Shown here: positions 60,418 to 64,000 of the stretch, piece after piece
Position numbering within the stretch: the stretch's first letter is position 1
Layout of the letters: each line of letters begins with the position of its first letter
Notes under the pieces: model-generated
The model's input: only the letters and a program-made list of their open reading frames with translations
The model's database searches: none
What the model was told of the DNA's origin: nothing
Made by a program: the position numbers and the translations under genes
DNA from: Clostridium_X cadaveris
GTDB taxonomy: Bacteria > Bacillota > Clostridia > Clostridiales > Clostridiaceae
Direction: 5' to 3' (one strand)
NCBI RefSeq assembly: GCF_039521325.1
Contig: NZ_BAAACD010000016.1
DNA: 64,000 nt

Positions 60418-61452
60418 ATGACTAAAGGATGTAAATATGGAACTCATAGAGTTATTGAACCAAAAGGAGTTTTAACTCAAGCTGCTTATAAAATAGACAA
60501 CAATATGGATATATATTCAAATGAAATACTCGTAGATGTTCAAGCTCTAAATATAGACTCAGCTTCTTTCACTCAAATAGAAAAAGAAGCTGAAGGGGAT
60601 TCTTATAAGATTGCTGAAAAAATCATGTCAATAGTGAATGAAAGAGGTAAGATGCAAAACCCTGTTACAGGTTCTGGCGGAATGTTTATAGGAACTGTTT
60701 CTAAAATCGGCGAAGATCTTAAAGATATAGATTTAAAAGTTGGCGATAGAATAGCTTCTTTAGTTTCTCTATCTCTTACTCCTTTAAAGATAGAAAAGAT
60801 TTTAAACATAAAAAAAGATATTGATAGAGTTGAGGTTAAAGCACAAGCTATATTATTTGAAAGTGCCATATATGCTAAGCTCCCTTCAGATATGTCTGAA
60901 AATCTAGCTCTTGCAGCTCTTGACGTTGCAGGTGCCCCAGCTCAGACAGCAAAACTTGTTCGTCCAGGTCAAAGTGTTTTGATTCTAGGTGCTGCCGGAA
61001 AATCTGGAATGTTATGCTGCTATGAAGCTATGAAGCGAGTTGGTCCAACAGGTAAAGTTATAGCTATGGTAAGAAAAGATTCTCAAGCTAAGGAATTAAA
61101 AGATTGGAAATTGTGTCACGAAACAATAATAAGTGATGCGACAGTTCCTATGGATGTATTGAATAAAACTTTAGCTGCTAATGGAGGAAAGGAAGTTGAT
61201 ATTTCAATAAGCTGTGTAAACATCCCAAATACTGAAATGTCCTGCATACTTCCTGTAAAAGATGAAGGTATAGTTTATTTCTTCTCAATGGCAACAAGCT
61301 TTACTAAGGCAGCTCTTGGAGCTGAAGGTATCGGCAAAGATGTAACTATGATAGTTGGAAATGGCTACACTAAAGACCATGCAGCTATTACACTTGAAGA
61401 ATTGAGAGAAAGCGAAACCCTAAGAAATATATTCCAAAATAGATATATATAA
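60418..61452 (+). CDS. kdd: L-erythro-3,5-diaminohexanoate dehydrogenase
   Basis: Kdd oxidises 3,5-diaminohexanoate with NAD+ to 3-keto-5-aminohexanoate and ammonia. The Rossmann loop is VLILGAAGKSGMLCCYEAMK near residue 182, within a medium-chain-like fold, and KGCKYGTHRVIEPKGVLTQA at the start is typical of clostridial Kdd. The 344 residues match the family. It lies between kce and kamA, the order of genes that fits the pathway. Confidence 0.94.
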   Translation: MTKGCKYGTHRVIEPKGVLTQAAYKIDNNMDIYSNEILVDVQALNIDSASFTQIEKEAEGDSYKIAEKIMSIVNERGKMQNPVTGSGGMFIGTVSKIGEDLKDIDLKVGDRIASLVSLSLTPLKIEKILNIKKDIDRVEVKAQAILFESAIYAKLPSDMSENLALAALDVAGAPAQTAKLVRPGQSVLILGAAGKSGMLCCYEAMKRVGPTGKVIAMVRKDSQAKELKDWKLCHETIISDATVPMDVLNKTLAANGGKEVDISISCVNIPNTEMSCILPVKDEGIVYFFSMATSFTKAALGAEGIGKDVTMIVGNGYTKDHAAITLEELRESETLRNIFQNRYI

Positions 61453-61470
61453 TTAATATAGGGGGTAATT

Positions 61471-62721
61471 ATGAAAGTTTATAGGCGTTATGATCTTTTT
61501 AAAGATGTTCCTGATAAACAATGGAATGATTGGCAATGGCAGCTTAAAAATAGAATCACAACCTTAGAAAAACTGAAGAAGTACCTTCCTCTTACTATAG
61601 AAGAGGAAGAAGGTGTAAGACAATGTCTTGGGACACTTCGTATGGCTATAACTCCATACTACCTAAGTCTTATCGATCCTAAAGACCCTTTTGATCCAAT
61701 CAGAAAGCAAGCAATTCCAACTATATTAGAACTTCACAAATCCTCTTCAGATTTAGAGGACCCTCTTCATGAGGATTCAGATTCTCCTGTAGCTGGTCTT
61801 ACGCATAGATATCCTGACAGGGTTCTTCTTTTGATAACTGATAAATGTTCTATGTATTGCAGACATTGTACTAGGAGAAGATTTGCCGGCCATCACGATA
61901 AAGCCCTCACTCTCAATCAAATAGATAAAGCTATTGAATATATAGCTGCCACTCCGCAGATAAGAGATGTCCTTTTATCGGGAGGAGATGCTCTTTTAGT
62001 TTCAGATGAAACTCTTGAGTATATAATAAAAAAATTACGAGAAATACCTCATGTAGAGATAATACGTATTGGAAGTCGTATCCCCGTTGTAATGCCTCAA
62101 AGAATCACTGATGACTTAGTAAATATGCTAAAAAAGTATCATCCTATATGGGTTAATGTTCACTTTAATCATCCAAATGAAATAACTCTAGAATCAGCTG
62201 CTGCTTGTGCAAAACTAGCTGATGCAGGTATCCCTTTAGGAAATCAATCAGTTCTCCTTCGAGGTGTAAATGACTGTGTACATGTTATGAGAACTCTAGT
62301 CCATGAATTAGTAAAAATAAGAGTAAGACCTTACTACATCTATCAATGTGATTTGTCTTTTGGTCTTGAACATTTCAGAACTCCTGTATCTAAAGGTATC
62401 GAGATTATAGAGGGGTTACGGGGACATACCTCTGGTTTCTGTGTGCCTACTTTTGTAGTAGATGGCCCCCATGGAGGCGGCAAAATACCTGTTATGCCTA
62501 ACTATGTAATTTCTCAAGGTACTAACAAAGTTATACTAAGAAATTTTGAAGGAGTAATAACTACTTACACTGAGCCAAAAGACTATTCCTCTAACTGTCA
62601 ATGTGAAATATGCAATGGAGAGAGGCCTTTCAAGTATACAGGAGTATCTGGGTTACATGAAGGACTTTCAATATCCATAGAGCCAAAAGATTTGTTGCGA
62701 AGGAAGCGAAATAGAAAATAG
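61471..62721 (+). CDS. kamA: L-lysine 2,3-aminomutase
   Basis: KamA turns L-lysine into L-beta-lysine with a [4Fe-4S] cluster, SAM and PLP, as the first step of lysine fermentation. CSMYCRHCTRRRFAG near residue 125 binds the cluster, and the PLP lysine is in GGGKIPVMPNY near 330. YIYQCDLSFGLEHF and VVDGP keep the substrate-binding aspartates. Length (416) equals that of the Clostridium subterminale enzyme, and most of the sequence follows it closely from memory. A hairpin lies between this gene and kamB. Confidence 0.97.
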   Translation: MKVYRRYDLFKDVPDKQWNDWQWQLKNRITTLEKLKKYLPLTIEEEEGVRQCLGTLRMAITPYYLSLIDPKDPFDPIRKQAIPTILELHKSSSDLEDPLHEDSDSPVAGLTHRYPDRVLLLITDKCSMYCRHCTRRRFAGHHDKALTLNQIDKAIEYIAATPQIRDVLLSGGDALLVSDETLEYIIKKLREIPHVEIIRIGSRIPVVMPQRITDDLVNMLKKYHPIWVNVHFNHPNEITLESAAACAKLADAGIPLGNQSVLLRGVNDCVHVMRTLVHELVKIRVRPYYIYQCDLSFGLEHFRTPVSKGIEIIEGLRGHTSGFCVPTFVVDGPHGGGKIPVMPNYVISQGTNKVILRNFEGVITTYTEPKDYSSNCQCEICNGERPFKYTGVSGLHEGLSISIEPKDLLRRKRNRK

Positions 62722-62731
62722 CTTTTCTTCA

Positions 62732-62758
62732 AAGGGAAATACTATATGTGTTTCCCTT
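62732..62758 (+). other. Hairpin between kamA and kamB
   Basis: AAGGGAAA pairs with TTTCCCTT around a short loop. The T-run is weak, so it is more likely an intra-operon stability or dosage element than a terminator. Confidence 0.5.
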
Positions 62759-62783
62759 GATAACTTTTAATGGAGGTTTAACT

Positions 62784-63821
62784 ATGAGAAGCGATACATC
62801 TATAATAGATATAACAAAAGAGTCACCTATAATCTCTATAATAGGAATGGATAAAAATGCTGGAAAAACTACAGTTTTAAATTATCTGATTTCTAATATT
62901 TCTTCTAATGATTATTCCATAGGTATAACTTCTATAGGACGAGATGGTGAAGATGTTGATGCAGTGACTTTCACACCTAAGCCTAGAATTTATATAAAAA
63001 AAGGCACATTTATAGCAACGGCTAAAGACTGCTTAAAAAACAGCGATATTACCAGGGAAATTTTTAATACTACTGACATACATACTTCCATGGGAGAAGT
63101 AATAATAGTGAAAGCTTTAGGTGATGGTTATATTGACCTTGCAGGCCCTTCTCTAAATTCTCAAATGGAACATGTATGCGAAATTCTAAAAGATTGTGGA
63201 TGCAAAAAAATCTTTGTAGATGGAGCAATTAATAGAAAATCTTTTATAGGACGAAATATAAATCAAGGTGCTATCCTTGCAACTGGTGCTTCATTAAATA
63301 GAAATATAGATAAGGTTGTCAGCGATACTTCTCATGCTGTATCTATGCTTATGCTGCCATCATTTGATAATACTTTTATTACAGAAAGATGTCTTAATAG
63401 TTCAATAGATGAGCGTTGCATTCTTAGAAATAACAGAGGAAGCTTAAAAATTATTAACAGCCTTACCTCCTTAAATATTTCAAAAGAAATATCGGATTCT
63501 ATTGATGATTCCATCACTGATATTTTTATAAAAGGAGCATTAACTGCAAATTTATTTAAAACTTTACTGCAAAATCCTTCAAAATTAAAAAATAAAAACT
63601 TTATTGCTGAAGATGGGACAAAAATTTTAATAGATAAAAATACATATGAAAATTTACTCTTTCTTAATTGTACTTTAAAGGTTTTAAACCCCATAAATAT
63701 TTTATGTATCACCTCAAATCCTACTTCTCCTTATGGGTACGATTTTTCTCCTGAAGAACTTTTATATAAGCTTAGACATAGCATATGCCTACCAGTTTTT
63801 GATGTTGTTCATGATATATAG
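62784..63821 (+). CDS. kamB: Lysine 5,6-aminomutase reactivase subunit KamB
   Basis: KamB and KamC together reactivate the B12-dependent lysine 5,6-aminomutase (KamDE) by exchanging damaged cobalamin. The P-loop is GMDKNAGKTTVL near residue 20, and IKKGTFIATAKDCL and KIFVDGAINRKSFIG are typical of the family. The ATG at 62784 follows GGAGG; a GTG 36 bases earlier overlaps the intergenic hairpin and has no site. The product is 345 residues. kamC starts 12 bases downstream. Confidence 0.88.
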   Translation: MRSDTSIIDITKESPIISIIGMDKNAGKTTVLNYLISNISSNDYSIGITSIGRDGEDVDAVTFTPKPRIYIKKGTFIATAKDCLKNSDITREIFNTTDIHTSMGEVIIVKALGDGYIDLAGPSLNSQMEHVCEILKDCGCKKIFVDGAINRKSFIGRNINQGAILATGASLNRNIDKVVSDTSHAVSMLMLPSFDNTFITERCLNSSIDERCILRNNRGSLKIINSLTSLNISKEISDSIDDSITDIFIKGALTANLFKTLLQNPSKLKNKNFIAEDGTKILIDKNTYENLLFLNCTLKVLNPINILCITSNPTSPYGYDFSPEELLYKLRHSICLPVFDVVHDI

Positions 63822-63833
63822 GAGGTTTTAATT

Positions 63834-64000
63834 ATGAATAAGTTTCTAAATAAACATAGCCGAAGTCAAATAGGTTTAAACTTTGTACTGAATGAACTTC
63901 AGCTTCTTACCCCATTTGGTAAGGATATACTAAAAAAGATACAGCCTTATGACCGCTTTGAAAAAGATATGCTGGAAAGAGAGCTATTAAATCTGGAAAA
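63834..64000 (+). CDS. kamC: Lysine 5,6-aminomutase reactivase ATPase KamC (5' part)
   Basis: The frame is open from ATG 63834 to the right edge, with TAGGAGGTTTTAATT before it. The visible 55 residues begin MNKFLNKHSRSQIGLNFVLN and continue LLTPFGKDILKKIQPYD, which fits the start of the MutS-like ATPase KamC. The ATPase motifs themselves lie beyond the window. kamD and kamE, the two mutase subunits, are expected next. Confidence 0.82.
   Translation, partial: MNKFLNKHSRSQIGLNFVLNELQLLTPFGKDILKKIQPYDRFEKDMLERELLNLE

Noticed and set aside
1..64000. CRISPR array, insertion sequence, prophage or replication origin
   Set aside because: I see no regularly spaced repeats, no transposase or integrase gene, no phage structural genes and no cluster of DnaA boxes beside dnaA.

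Overview
The window is a stretch of a low-GC, AT-rich Gram-positive chromosome, almost certainly from a spore-forming, amino-acid-fermenting Clostridium or close relative. Supporting this are a GerMN spore-germination-type lipoprotein, DnaD and DnaI-type helicase loaders, paired GlgC/GlgD, AbgT and NhaC carriers, an LPXTG surface protein, strong AGGAGG ribosome-binding sites, and a lysine fermentation operon (kal-kce-kdd-kamA-kamB-kamC) running off the right edge. KamA keeps the radical-SAM cysteines and PLP lysine expected of clostridial lysine 2,3-aminomutase.

Layout, left to right. 1-4.6 kb (mostly minus): the 5' part of a D12-class adenine methyltransferase, then rlmH, a SEC-C protein, a GerMN lipoprotein, a WalJ-like hydrolase and murA. 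5.1-9.1 kb (plus): a degenerate 2H-phosphoesterase-like protein, a dUTPase-fold protein that has lost its metal ligands, a YdcZ-type membrane protein, a LysR regulator and a subtilisin-like protease. 9.1-15.8 kb: an M23 endopeptidase, dnaD plus a dnaI-like loader, seven tRNA genes in a partly duplicated cluster, a BaiN-like flavoprotein and a VanY carboxypeptidase. 15.9-19.8 kb: a HAD phosphatase, an acyl-ACP thioesterase, and divergent purA and pgsA.

19.9-26.6 kb is a coherent catabolic island: MtnA-type isomerase, MtnK-type kinase, NhaC-family carrier, class II aldolase, DeoR regulator and iron alcohol dehydrogenase. Together these could take 5-methylthioribose or 5-deoxyribose to DHAP plus a short aldehyde that is reduced to an alcohol. 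26.8-31 kb holds a radical-SAM/DUF4130 pair and a GntR-controlled ABC operon with a tiny third membrane gene. 31-41 kb is a complete six-gene glycogen operon (glgB-glgA-glgP-GH13-glgC-glgD), followed to the right by sod, a phosphodiesterase, a YbjQ protein and a micro-membrane protein. 43-47.4 kb is an AbgT carrier flanked by two M20 amidohydrolases.

The most notable region is 47.6-52 kb. A cobalamin riboswitch leads into an LPXTG-anchored protein with a PQQ-like beta-propeller and then a membrane-tethered protein with a DUF4430 (transcobalamin-like) domain: a candidate Gram-positive surface corrinoid-capture system. It is followed by a MacAB-like exporter with two lipoprotein adaptors, a large FtsX permease and two ATPases, one carrying an AbrB-like tail. 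At 58.7 kb a perfect-consensus promoter and a lysine riboswitch control the lysine fermentation operon. The leader contains three mutually exclusive hairpins whose geometry predicts that lysine turns the operon on. The pathway's 5,6-aminomutase branch needs adenosylcobalamin, which gives a plausible physiological link to the B12-controlled surface genes nearby.
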